A stretch of 64,000 bases of DNA. It comes from Streptomyces beigongshangae. GTDB taxonomy: Bacteria > Actinomycetota > Actinomycetes > Streptomycetales > Streptomycetaceae. The stretch covers positions 21,135 to 85,134 of the forward strand of contig NZ_JAHKJW010000009.1 in assembly GCF_019710745.1 (NCBI RefSeq), read 5' to 3'. The translations under genes were made by a program, and so were the position numbers. Below the pieces are notes generated by a model that worked only from the letters and a program-made list of their open reading frames with translations, did not search any database and had not been told where the DNA came from. Positions 1-8,745 of this stretch are shown here, in pieces (within the stretch, counting starts at the first letter, position 1; the number at the start of each line of letters is the position of its first letter).

Positions 1-392
1 GGAAGGAGCTGAAGAAGGCCGGGCTCGCCGAGTTCACCGATGCGGGCGGGTGGCGCCCCGTGCCCCGGCTCAGCCGTGATGAGGACGGCACACCGCTCGA
101 CCGATTGCGGGTCGGCACCGTCGATGCCTTCCAGGGCATGGAGTTCTCGGTCACCTATCTGTCCACTGTGCGCAGCTGTGCACCAGCCGCACGGACCGAC
201 GCCAAGCGCGCTTACGGGCACCTGACCGTCGCCAACCGACTGTGCGTGGCGATGAGCCGCCAGCAGCGGGTGCTGGCCGTGGTGGGCGACGACGACATGT
301 TCGGCCCCGGCAGTCCGGAGGCGGTCAAGCCTCTTGCCGCGTTCCTGGAGCTGTGCCGGAAGGGAGTGGACGGCTGTGTCATTCGACCGTGA
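1..392 (+). CDS. UPF1-like superfamily 1 helicase, C-terminal part (partial)
   Basis: This is the 3' end of a gene entering from the left edge; codons run from base 3 to the stop at 390-392, about 129 residues. VGTVDAFQGMEF followed by YLSTVRS matches motif V, and NRLCVAMSRQQR matches motif VI, of UPF1-like superfamily 1 helicases, so ATP-driven strand separation or translocation on RNA or DNA is expected. Motifs I-IV and any fused nuclease domain lie outside the window. The next gene starts 17 bases before this stop, so the two are translationally coupled. The context (HEPN-like protein, McrB-like motor, McrC-like partner) suggests it is the helicase of a defence operon. The family call is firm. 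The role in defence is inference. Confidence 0.85.
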   Translation, partial: KELKKAGLAEFTDAGGWRPVPRLSRDEDGTPLDRLRVGTVDAFQGMEFSVTYLSTVRSCAPAARTDAKRAYGHLTVANRLCVAMSRQQRVLAVVGDDDMFGPGSPEAVKPLAAFLELCRKGVDGCVIRP

Positions 393-1824
393 GACCCCTG
401 TCTTCCAGCTGGCCCTCCCGCCCCGCCAACGGTACCGGCCTGTTCTGCTGCCCGTGTGGGTTCACCAGGCAACGGCACCGACCGGCTACTCCCGGACACT
501 GGATGTCTTCCAGACCGTGGTGCTGCGCCTGTGTGCCGCCGGGGTCCGAGACGTCAGTGACCTGTCCCGGTTGATCGGGCTGGACACTGCCCTGTGCCGC
601 ACGGTGACTGCCCGGCTCGTGGAGGGGCAGCTGATGGCACAAGGGCTGCAGCTGACCGAGGCGGGGCGGCGCACCGTGGCCGAAGGCGAAGTCGCAGAGA
701 CGGAGCCCCGGCTCGTCCGTGTCTTCCAGGACCCGGCCACCGGAATGCTGTTGCCTCGTATCCTGGTCGCCGATCCCGTACGCGCTGACCTGCGAGCGCA
801 TCGCGGCCGCTGGGTCACCATCCAGTTCGGTACTGCTGGTGCCTCCCGGGAAGTCAGCGCGCTGACGCTCCGGGCCGACGGCTCCTGGATGCGTCCGTCG
901 GAACGTGATGTCCTCGAAGCCTGCAAGAGTCACGATCTGGCGGCGCGGGGCCTGCTCGGTGCTTCCCGCGATCCGGCCGGCTCCGTGGGGGCGGCCCGAC
1001 GGATCGGATTTCACGGTACGGCGAACCCAGCCCATGTCGTGTGCTATGTCGTCGAGGGCAACGACGGGTCCGGGCGTATGTGGACCGTAGAGGACCCGTT
1101 CGCGGTGGGCGACGGACGTTTCTTCGCAGATCTTTTGGCCGCCCGTGCAGAGGCTGACGAGCAGTTGACCCGGCTGATCGACGACATGCTCGGAAAGGGC
1201 CGCCGCGACCGGACCACCGCCGCGCGCAAGGTCGACCGGGAGCTCGCCGAGGATGCCCGCGCCGACGTGGTACGTATGCTCGGCGAGGAGGTCCGGAATC
1301 ACTCGGAAGTGTTGACCCACCTCGCGGACATCGAGCTGGCGCTGCTGAAGGACACTGCGCGGGAACGGGAGAACGCCGCACGCAACGCCATTCGCGTCTT
1401 CGAGTGCATACTCCCCGAACTCAACGAACGATTCCCCGCCCGGATCCCACCGTCCAGGGAGCCGGGGGTGCGGGAGCGCACGTTCGTACTGACCGCCCAG
1501 CGCCTGGGCGCCACATCCGTGCCGCCGGAGATGCGCAAGTACTGCTCCAGACCGGCCGGCGGGCTGGCCGGAGACATCATTAGAGCCGTCTGGGCGGCCG
1601 GGGAGAACGCGCAGCATCCGTTCGCCGCGTTCATCCGCGAGCGCCCCACCCTTCTGGAGGATCTCGACCGGTCACGCATCCTGCGCAACAACGCGACGCA
1701 CGGACCGACCGGCGCCCCGGCCCCTGATGAGCTGGAGCACATCCGAGCTCTCGCTTACGACGCAGCCCGCCACTTGCTCGGTCTGAGCAGCGGCCGAACC
1801 ACAATCAGCAAGAGGGTGAACTGA
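376..1824 (+). CDS. Winged-helix protein with C-terminal HEPN-like RNase motif
   Basis: The protein has 482 residues from the GTG at 376. A longer reading from a TTG at 334 is possible, but the GTG has a purine-rich site (GGAAGGGAG) just upstream and overlaps the helicase stop. Residues about 38-95 look like a winged helix-turn-helix (VFQTVVLRLCAAGV, then LTEAGRRTV). The middle is unassigned and becomes charged and helical around residues 260-340. Near the C-terminus, LRNNATHG fits the HEPN Rx4-6H motif (R437, H442), with a polar Asn after the Arg as is usual, followed by a helix. HEPN domains of this kind are often metal-independent RNases in defence systems. The family was not recognised as a whole, so nuclease activity is inferred from one motif. 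It sits between helicase and motor genes, four bases before the next ATG. Confidence 0.7.
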   Translation: MSFDRETPVFQLALPPRQRYRPVLLPVWVHQATAPTGYSRTLDVFQTVVLRLCAAGVRDVSDLSRLIGLDTALCRTVTARLVEGQLMAQGLQLTEAGRRTVAEGEVAETEPRLVRVFQDPATGMLLPRILVADPVRADLRAHRGRWVTIQFGTAGASREVSALTLRADGSWMRPSERDVLEACKSHDLAARGLLGASRDPAGSVGAARRIGFHGTANPAHVVCYVVEGNDGSGRMWTVEDPFAVGDGRFFADLLAARAEADEQLTRLIDDMLGKGRRDRTTAARKVDRELAEDARADVVRMLGEEVRNHSEVLTHLADIELALLKDTARERENAARNAIRVFECILPELNERFPARIPPSREPGVRERTFVLTAQRLGATSVPPEMRKYCSRPAGGLAGDIIRAVWAAGENAQHPFAAFIRERPTLLEDLDRSRILRNNATHGPTGAPAPDELEHIRALAYDAARHLLGLSSGRTTISKRVN

Positions 1825-1828
1825 CAAC

Positions 1829-4195
1829 ATGGGGAAGAGGCAGACACGACCGCGTCAGAAGGGCAAGGGGACGGTCTGGCCGGGGCAGCCGCCCGCTCCT
1901 AAGCGCACCGAGGCCGCCCATGCCCGTCAGCCGGCCCCGATGGCTTCCCCCACCGGCCCAAAGAGCGCCGACGACACGGCGGCGCTGCTGGCGGAGATAC
2001 AGCAGGTCGCGAACGAGGCCCAAGTGGTGGTCGCGGCGGGGGCCGGGTCCGACGGCGCGAGCTCCGACCTCGCGTCGGCCTGGCAGCAGTACCGTGCACT
2101 CGCCGAGCACCAGGCAGACGCAACGAACGCGTTGTCGGTGCAGGCGGAGGCGCTCCGTGCCGAGCAGGAGGAACTCACTGCCGCGGCCGCCCTACGGGCC
2201 GAGGAAGCCGCAGCCCTGCAGGAGAGGAGTGCCGCGCTGGATGCCCGCGCGGAACTCCTCGACCGCAAGGAACGCGATCTGTCCGACCGCGAGCAAGCGG
2301 CCGAAGCGGTATTCACCGAACGCCGCCTGGAGGCAGGCCGAGAGCTGGAGGCCTGGCTGACGGAGCAGCGCCGAACGGCAGTGGCCGCCATCGACACCGA
2401 ACGCCAGGACCGACAGGCACGGTGGAGCGAGGAGCAGCGTCGCCTGGCCGACACGCAGACGGCCCTGGACCAGCGGGAGAGTGAACTCGCCCAGCGCGAG
2501 AGAGATCTGCGATCCGCCCGGCTCCGGCTGGACGACGAACGTGAGGACATCGCCCACCTCAAGGCCGCCCTCAAGGAGCAGCAGGCCACCCGTGCGGAAC
2601 GGTTCGAACATGAGGTGACGAGCCGCACCGGCCAGTTGCTTCAGCAGATGGAGGAGAGCCGGCGCAAGATTGCTGTCCTCACCGAGGGGAGCGAACGTCT
2701 GAGCGCCCGACTCAACAAGTACGACGGCGCACTGGCGTGCCTGGGGGGCATGACCCTGGAGCAGGTCGTCGAGCGCCTGACCGAGCTTCGCGCCGAGAAC
2801 GCCCGTCTCCTGGAGGAGAACGCCGCCGCGCCACAAGCCGACGCCCTCCTGCTCGAGCAATTGCGGCAGCGAGTCACGCGCCTCGCCGCCGATAACGAAG
2901 AGCTGGTGCGGGAGCGCGGGGAACTGGAGTCCGCGCTCCAACGTGATCGCATCGCGGTCAACGAGCGTCAGAATTACGTCGAACACAACAACTGGTTGCG
3001 CGCTGCCAACGACCAACTGCAGCAACTGCTCAACGAGGAAGCAGCCAAACTCCGAGCCACGGCCCAGGTCGGCAAGGAAGGTCAGGCTTTTCCGGCCTGC
3101 TCGTACATGGACCGGGAGTTCGGCACACCCCGGCCCTTCGACACACGTACGCCGGCTATGCCCGAGCTGGTGCACCAGATGCAGGCGGTCATCCGCCGGC
3201 AGACCGGACTCTCCTACCGCCTGTCCGACCTGCGCCTGGCCCTGGCGGGCATGGCGATGAGCCGTCTCCATCTCTTCCAGGGCATCAGCGGGATCGGGAA
3301 AACCGGTCTGGCCCGCGCGCTTGCCGTCGCCTTCGGGAGTGACACCAGTGCCGCCGTGGTGCCCGTCCAGGCCGGCTGGCGCGACCCGCAGGACCTCATG
3401 GGCTACTACAACAGCTTCGACCGGATCTTCTACGAATCCGAGTTCACCAAGGCTCTTTACCGTGCCCAGTGCCCCGCTTTCAAGGACCGGCCCTTCTTCA
3501 TCGTCCTCGACGAGATGAACCTCTCCCATCCCGAACAATACTTCAGCGGAGTACTGTCGGCCCTGGCCATCAAGGATCGGCCCAGTCTGGCACTGACCAC
3601 GGCACCGGTCAGAAACCCTGCCAACCTGATCATCGGCGGAACGCACATAGCCGTCCCGGACAACGTCTGGTTCATCGGTACCGCCAATCACGACGAGACA
3701 ACCGTCGGCTTCGCCGACAAGACCTACGACCGGGCCTTCGTCCTGGAGCTGCCCTGGCAGCACCCGGACGTGCCGGAGACGGCACCCGTATTCCCGGAAC
3801 CGCTCGGCCATCAGGGTCTCACCCAGTCCTTCGACAAGGCACAGGCCACCTACGGCGCGCAAGCCGACGGCATCATCGAATTCCTCGACACCCACTGGCG
3901 CGGTCGCCTCGCGGAGGAACTGCGCATCGGGTGGGGCAACCGGCTTGAGAGGCAGATCAGGCAGTTCGCACCCGTCGTGGTCGCCGCCGGAGGCAGTCCG
4001 GGTGAGGCATTGGACCATCTTCTGGCCACACGCATCCTGCGCTCGGTCCGCGGACGGTACGACATCCATACCGACACCCTCGACACACTGCGCACCAACC
4101 TCGTCGAAAGCCTTATGCGGTTCGACAGCGCTCACGAACCGGCGGCGACGCGACGGCTGCTGGACGACGAGCTCCGCTCGCGTGGTCGGCAATGA
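1829..4195 (+). CDS. Coiled-coil protein fused to McrB-type AAA+ NTPase
   Basis: The protein has 788 residues. After a basic, Pro-rich first 40 residues, residues about 50-420 form a long Glu/Arg/Ala/Gln-rich coiled coil with heptad-like runs such as LDRKERDLSDREQAAEA. The C-terminal third is an AAA+ motor: Walker A GISGIGKTG at 485-493, Walker B FFIVLDEMN with Asp561, then SHPEQYFSGVLSAL, and a sensor 1 block GTANHDETT with Asn620 followed by FADKTYDRA. The DEMN and NxDETT signatures are those of the McrB/MoxR-like group that partners McrC or DUF2357 nucleases. A GTPase or ATPase motor that drives a partner effector is therefore expected. It starts four bases after the HEPN-like gene and overlaps the next gene by four bases (ATGA), so equimolar production with the McrC-like partner is likely. 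Confidence 0.85.
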   Translation: MGKRQTRPRQKGKGTVWPGQPPAPKRTEAAHARQPAPMASPTGPKSADDTAALLAEIQQVANEAQVVVAAGAGSDGASSDLASAWQQYRALAEHQADATNALSVQAEALRAEQEELTAAAALRAEEAAALQERSAALDARAELLDRKERDLSDREQAAEAVFTERRLEAGRELEAWLTEQRRTAVAAIDTERQDRQARWSEEQRRLADTQTALDQRESELAQRERDLRSARLRLDDEREDIAHLKAALKEQQATRAERFEHEVTSRTGQLLQQMEESRRKIAVLTEGSERLSARLNKYDGALACLGGMTLEQVVERLTELRAENARLLEENAAAPQADALLLEQLRQRVTRLAADNEELVRERGELESALQRDRIAVNERQNYVEHNNWLRAANDQLQQLLNEEAAKLRATAQVGKEGQAFPACSYMDREFGTPRPFDTRTPAMPELVHQMQAVIRRQTGLSYRLSDLRLALAGMAMSRLHLFQGISGIGKTGLARALAVAFGSDTSAAVVPVQAGWRDPQDLMGYYNSFDRIFYESEFTKALYRAQCPAFKDRPFFIVLDEMNLSHPEQYFSGVLSALAIKDRPSLALTTAPVRNPANLIIGGTHIAVPDNVWFIGTANHDETTVGFADKTYDRAFVLELPWQHPDVPETAPVFPEPLGHQGLTQSFDKAQATYGAQADGIIEFLDTHWRGRLAEELRIGWGNRLERQIRQFAPVVVAAGGSPGEALDHLLATRILRSVRGRYDIHTDTLDTLRTNLVESLMRFDSAHEPAATRRLLDDELRSRGRQ

Positions 4196-6123
4196 AGCGG
4201 GAAGCAGTCGAGCCAGAACTCGACTCCCTCCTCGTCCGCCATCTTCTAGCCCTCTCGGCGCGTCTCAGCGAAGCCACCACGCTCGGCGACTGGCTGGCCA
4301 TGTCGCCGATCATCCTCGATGTCACCGAGGAGGCAGATGCCTTGCCGCTGGAGGACACCTTCGAGCGCGAGTCCGGTGCGCTGCGCGCGGTCTGCCACCG
4401 CCCGTACACGCGTCTGCGCACAGTGGAGGAGGTGGTGCCGACGTCTCGGGCCCGCTCGATCGCTTCCGGCGCTGCGGCGCGCCTGGCTTCCCGGCCCGAG
4501 GACTGGGCCTCGCACACGCTCGCCGGCGTGCGCCCCAGCCGTCTGCTAGCCCGGCGCAGCGAGGAGGACGCCGACATCTACGAGAACCGAGTCGCTGTGG
4601 CTGTCCTCAATGTAATGCGGTCGCATCTGCAGCAGCGGATCGCCCAGCTCAGGGACCTCAGCAGGATGGTGGACGATGTACACGGTCTGCTCATGACCTC
4701 GGAGGAGACCTCCTGGCGTGCCCGGTGGGACCTGGCCGGGCTGCTGAGAAACATCGAGGACTCCGGTCGGCAACGGGCGGCCGCGGGAACGCGCCTGCGG
4801 ACACTGGAATCGCTGCTTGCGGTAGTGGAGATCATGCTGAGTTCGCCGTTGGCGCGCGCGGTCGACCACCGCTCCGCACCACCCCGCGAACTGCATCCCA
4901 CGAATTTGCTCAGCAGCGACCCGCACTACCGCAGGGTGGCCTCGCTCTGGCAGGCCTGCATCACCATCGCCACCGTACGCCCCGGAGAGGCCGAGACCGC
5001 CCGGCGCCGCCAAGAGATCCGCGTCGCCTTCGAACGGTTCACCGGTCTCCTGCTGCTCCTCGCCTGCACACTGCTCCAGGCGACCCCGGACGCCCATCAG
5101 CCGGCCCCTGCTCCCGGCCGGACCACCCGCTTCCGCATGCGCGGTGAGCAGTTGACGGTCACCTGGTCCCGGACAGGCGACTTCACCCTTCACTGGCGTG
5201 ACCGCCAGGCGCTGCGCGTCATTCCGCTCACGACCGACCTGTGCACGGCTCCCGACGCAGCCTCCATCGCCATGTCGATCTCAGGCGTCCGCCGAGAACG
5301 GCCGGCCACTGAGTGCGACGACCTCATCGTCCATCCGGGATTGCTCCGGGAACGCCAGGAAGCAGACCCCAACGTCGCCGGGGCCGCGTATCGGATCGGG
5401 CACGGCGACGGCGATGCGTCCGGGCAGCATGTCGGCGTTGCCCCGCTGTCCCCACTGGACATCTTCAGCGTCAGCCGTCTGGTGCGGGCCGTCCAATGGG
5501 CCACCTTAGGCGCCGACGCGCGCCGCTACCCTCTCACCGTCTCCATGCCCGCTGGCATGCGTTCCACTGTGGCGAACTGTGACTGGCTCAAGCCTCGTCC
5601 TGACGGTGTGGCGGTCGTGCGCGCCCCAAGCTCGGGGGAGCTGGAGCAGTTCTCCGTCCTGCTCAAGACGGCCCAAGGGCGGCACGGCAGTAGTCGAGCA
5701 GCGGAGCACGACGTCCAGCGACTGCGGACTGTTTCCGAGACGTTGAAGGACGCAGCCGTCCAGGCCGAACTGCTCGAAGTGTGCCCGGTGTGTGCCAAGA
5801 CCGGCTCTCAGCGCCAGACCGTGTTCGAGCCCCGCGAAGGCGGCCTGTTCGCAGCACTCTGCTCCGCGTGCCGCACCCGATGGGAGCTCCGCCGCTGCCT
5901 GGCCTGTAGACAGACCTTCCCTCTACTGGAACCGGATGGCTCCGCCGCTACCGGAGCCCCCGAGTCCGACCTCGATGGCCGTCTCGGTGGCGCTTTCCTG
6001 GCAGTCCCGTGCTGGGCATCGCAGGGCACCGGTCAGTTCATCTGCCCAGCGTGCAGCACCTGCGGCCAGGCGACTCGAGCCGTTTCCTGCCCACGCGGAT
6101 GTTCAACTCCGGCACCACGCTAA
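4192..6123 (+). CDS. DUF2357/McrC-like partner protein with C-terminal zinc ribbons
   Basis: The protein has 643 residues and starts within the stop of the McrB-like gene (ATGA). Residues about 60-150 resemble DUF2357 proteins: RPYTRLRTVEEVVP, then an IYENRVAVAVL block (E131-N132-R133) that corresponds to the conserved ENR motif of that family. This family partners McrB-type motors in the way McrC does. From about residue 531 there are CPVC, CSAC and CLAC pairs and a further FICPACSTCG block near the end, consistent with two zinc ribbons. I could not find a convincing PD-(D/E)XK active site, which DUF2357 or McrC proteins usually carry, so the protein may be a non-nucleolytic adaptor or carry a diverged nuclease. 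Family assignment is by eye from short motifs. Confidence 0.65.
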   Translation: MKREAVEPELDSLLVRHLLALSARLSEATTLGDWLAMSPIILDVTEEADALPLEDTFERESGALRAVCHRPYTRLRTVEEVVPTSRARSIASGAAARLASRPEDWASHTLAGVRPSRLLARRSEEDADIYENRVAVAVLNVMRSHLQQRIAQLRDLSRMVDDVHGLLMTSEETSWRARWDLAGLLRNIEDSGRQRAAAGTRLRTLESLLAVVEIMLSSPLARAVDHRSAPPRELHPTNLLSSDPHYRRVASLWQACITIATVRPGEAETARRRQEIRVAFERFTGLLLLLACTLLQATPDAHQPAPAPGRTTRFRMRGEQLTVTWSRTGDFTLHWRDRQALRVIPLTTDLCTAPDAASIAMSISGVRRERPATECDDLIVHPGLLRERQEADPNVAGAAYRIGHGDGDASGQHVGVAPLSPLDIFSVSRLVRAVQWATLGADARRYPLTVSMPAGMRSTVANCDWLKPRPDGVAVVRAPSSGELEQFSVLLKTAQGRHGSSRAAEHDVQRLRTVSETLKDAAVQAELLEVCPVCAKTGSQRQTVFEPREGGLFAALCSACRTRWELRRCLACRQTFPLLEPDGSAATGAPESDLDGRLGGAFLAVPCWASQGTGQFICPACSTCGQATRAVSCPRGCSTPAPR

Positions 6124-6362
6124 CTGAGCGTTTGGGCTTTTTCGTTGCAGCCAGTTGGGATTGGCAGGCGTGTCGGCTCGGGACTGAAGAGGCTGCTGAG
6201 TCGACCGGTGCGGGATCCGGCGGGAGAGGACCGTCTCGTCCTGACATCTCCTGTCTCCCAGGACGACGCGATGCTGCCCCCTTCTGCCCCCTCGCCAGCC
6301 GGCCGCCGCGCAGTACATCGAAGACGTGACTCCCGCGACGGGCACCCCAGCGATTTGTCCGA
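6124..6362. other. Non-coding stretch after the McrBC-like operon
   Basis: No reading frame here shows a recognisable protein or a convincing start site. The stretch joins directly to a decayed exonuclease gene, so it may be debris left by the event that placed the operon here. Confidence 0.4.
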
Positions 6363-6606
6363 CTACAGTGCCCCGGGATGCGGAGCTATCTCCTCGAAGG
6401 TGGGTGCGTCGGCCAGACGCGCAGGTGAGTCCGTGAACATGCACCGGGCCCGGATCGCAGCCGGGGTCGAGGAGGGTGGAGAACTCATCCGTCTACCGGC
6501 CGTGTCCGTCCAGTGTCACAACCGCGAGGGACAGGACTTGGTCCCGGCCGAGCCTCAACCCGGAGGTCTCCACGGCCACCGACGCCCAATCATGGAAATA
6601 CTCGGG
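6363..6606 (-). pseudogene. Decayed DEDDh (DnaQ-like) 3'-5' exonuclease fragment
   Basis: On the minus strand, the pieces WASVAVETSGL, QVLSLAVVTLDGHGR, then TDEFSTLLDPG and GPVHVHGLT, and finally RLADAPTFEEIAPHPGAL follow the order of the N-terminal part of actinobacterial DEDDh exonucleases (DNA polymerase III epsilon-like). The reading is broken three ways: an in-frame TAG at 6493-6495, a one-base frameshift near 6420, and a second TAG at 6363-6365. The first catalytic Asp of the VDVET motif is Ala here (bases 6574-6576). The C-terminal half with the remaining catalytic residues is missing. It cannot make an active enzyme. Confidence 0.75.
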
Positions 6607-6983
6607 CAGCGTGGTCCACTTCGGGCTCGCTAACAGCAGGCTATCTCGGGCTCCCCTCCCGGTGCGGCAAGCGGCACACAGCGCTCTCGCGCTCATGATC
6701 GCCGGGCGGATTTTCCATGTACAGGGCACTCTTGCGGCGGGAACTCGCAAGGAGCTCCGCCACCGCTCGGGGCAACACCCGTCCGTCGGACTACCGATCC
6801 CAGTGGCCCACTTCGCCTGCGAGGGAGCTGGGGCGGTGGTTCGTCAGCCGGGCGAGGCCAAGGGGCGAATAAGGGCCGCACCACGACCGCACATCGGGGC
6901 GGAGCCGGGAAGAGCGTGAGTACCCGGTGCGGCCGCGCACCACGGCCCCTGACAGTTGGTGCGGCCGGACATGGCCCATACAG
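6607..6983. other. Intergenic stretch without a recognisable gene
   Basis: Short open frames exist on both strands, but none has a family signature or a plausible ribosome binding site. The first exonuclease residues would lie at the left edge of this stretch, so part of it may be the lost 5' end of that gene. Confidence 0.35.
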
Positions 6984-7421
6984 TCATGCCTCGCCGACGC
7001 CCCTCAGGAACGACAACCGGACTTGACGGTCGGCATTGTCGATGTTCGTGTCGACCAGGCACACCGACTGCCACGTCCCCAGTTCCAGCCGGCCGCCGAT
7101 CACCGGCAGTGTCGCGTGCGGCGGCACGATCGCCGGGAGGACGTGGTCGCGGCCGTGGCCGGGGCGCCCGTGGCGGTGCTGCCAGCGGTCGTCCGCCGGG
7201 AGGAGGGTGTGGAGGGCCGCGAGCAGGTCCTCGTCGCTGCCGGATCCCGTCTCCAGGACCGCCACGCCGGCTGTCGCGTGGGGCACGAAGACGTTGAGCA
7301 GGCCGTCGCGGCCGCCCGCCGCTTCCCGGAGGAATGCCTCGCACTCACGGGTGAGGTCGACGACCGTCTCCTCCGATCCGGAGGTGATGTTCAGGACACG
7401 GGTGGTGAAGGCATCGGACAT
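6984..7421 (-). CDS. YjbQ family protein (UPF0047)
   Basis: The protein has 145 residues from the ATG at 7421, which has a GAGG site upstream; an ATG 18 bases earlier is less likely. It matches the YjbQ/UPF0047 family along its length: LLNVFVPHATAGVAVLET near residue 45, the GHGRDHVLPAIVPPHATLPV block in the middle, and GTWQSVCLVDTN near the end. The conserved His, Glu and Asp of these blocks line the predicted active site. Homologues have weak thiamin phosphate synthase activity, but the physiological role is unknown. It is transcribed away from the flavoprotein gene at 7559. Confidence 0.9.
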   Translation of the reverse strand: MSDAFTTRVLNITSGSEETVVDLTRECEAFLREAAGGRDGLLNVFVPHATAGVAVLETGSGSDEDLLAALHTLLPADDRWQHRHGRPGHGRDHVLPAIVPPHATLPVIGGRLELGTWQSVCLVDTNIDNADRQVRLSFLRGVGEA

Positions 7422-7558
7422 GGAACAATCCTCGCCCATCCACCGGGTTTCACACCCGCTTCCACACCGGCTTCCCCGCTCGCGGTGCCCGCGTGGCGGT
7501 GGTCACCGGACCGGGCCGTACCGGGAAGATCCGTGCTTGCGGCGGAGTTGGTAGAAGT

Positions 7559-8671
7559 GTGAACGACATCGGAGCGCAGGTGCGGGAAGTCGACGTCGTC
7601 GTCGTGGGTGCCGGCCAGGCGGGTCTGTCCAGTGCCTACCACCTGAGGCGCACCGGCCATGAGCCGGAGCGGGACTTCGTGGTCCTGGACCACGCGCCGC
7701 GGCCGGGCGGTGCCTGGCAGTTCCGGTGGCCGTCCCTCACGTACGGCAAGGTGCACGGCATGCACGCCCTGCCGGGCATGCGGCTGACGGACGCGGATCC
7801 GCGGCGGCCCTCCTCCGAGGTCGTCGCCGAGTACTTCGACACGTACGAGCGCGCCTTCGGCCTGCGCGTACGGCGGCCGGTCGACGTGCGGGCCGTGCGC
7901 GAGGGCGACGCGGGCCGGTTGCTCGTGGAGACCACGGACGGTACGTGGTCGGCGCGGGCGCTGATCAACGCGACGGGCACCTGGGACCGGCCGTTCTGGC
8001 CGCGCTACCCCGGCCAGGAGACCTTCCGCGGCCGGCAGCTGCACACCGCCCAGTACTCCGGCCCGCAGGACTTCGCCGGCCGGCGCGTCGTCGTGGTGGG
8101 CGGGGGCGCCTCCGGTACGCAGCATCTGCTGGAGATCGCGCCGTACGCCGCCGGGACCACCTGGGTGACACGGCGGCCGCCGGTCTTCCGGGAGGGGCCG
8201 TTCACCGAGGACGTGGGCCGGGAGGCGGTCGCCCTGGTCGAGGAGCGGGTCCGCCGGGGGCTGCCGCCGAGGAGCGTCGTCTCGGTGACCGGGCTGCCGC
8301 TCGACGACGCGGTCCGGCAGGGCATCGCGGACGGCGTGCTGGACCGGCTGCCGATGTTCGACCGGATCACCCCGGACGGCGTGGAGTGGGACGACGGGCG
8401 CCGGGTCGCGGCCGACGTCATCCTCTGGGCGACCGGTTTCCGCGCGGCGGTCGACCATCTGGCCCCGCTGCGGCTGCGCGAGCCGGGTGGCGGCATCCGT
8501 GTCGAGGGGACCCGGGCGGTCGCCGATCCGCGGATCCACCTGGTCGGGTACGGGCCCTCGGCCAGCACCATCGGCGCCAACCGCGCGGGACGGGCGGCCG
8601 TACGGGACATCAGGCGGCTGCTGGCGGAGGCACCACGGACCGCGCCCGCCCCGGTGGAGGCGAGTGGCTGA
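7559..8671 (+). CDS. Flavin-dependent monooxygenase/oxidoreductase (CzcO-like)
   Basis: The protein has 370 residues from a GTG at 7559; upstream codons stay open to 7493, but the purine-rich stretch before 7559 and the family N-terminus favour this start. An FAD-binding Rossmann motif VVVVGAGQAGLSSAYHL is at the N-terminus and a second dinucleotide-binding motif VVVVGGGASGTQHLLEIA in the middle binds NAD(P)H. ILWATGFRAA near the C-terminus is the usual ATG motif of this class. The family oxidises small organic substrates, and the substrate cannot be told. It is divergent from YjbQ and convergent with the MltG-like gene. Confidence 0.85.
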   Translation: MNDIGAQVREVDVVVVGAGQAGLSSAYHLRRTGHEPERDFVVLDHAPRPGGAWQFRWPSLTYGKVHGMHALPGMRLTDADPRRPSSEVVAEYFDTYERAFGLRVRRPVDVRAVREGDAGRLLVETTDGTWSARALINATGTWDRPFWPRYPGQETFRGRQLHTAQYSGPQDFAGRRVVVVGGGASGTQHLLEIAPYAAGTTWVTRRPPVFREGPFTEDVGREAVALVEERVRRGLPPRSVVSVTGLPLDDAVRQGIADGVLDRLPMFDRITPDGVEWDDGRRVAADVILWATGFRAAVDHLAPLRLREPGGGIRVEGTRAVADPRIHLVGYGPSASTIGANRAGRAAVRDIRRLLAEAPRTAPAPVEASG

Positions 8672-8745
8672 CGGCACGGGCGGGCCACGGGCGGGGGAGC
8701 GCGCGTCCGGCGGAGCGGCAGGACGGCGCTCACCCGTACCCCGGC

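Noticed and set aside
6476..6919. Plus-strand frame of 147 codons
   Set aside because: It overlaps the decayed exonuclease on the other strand and has no family signature.
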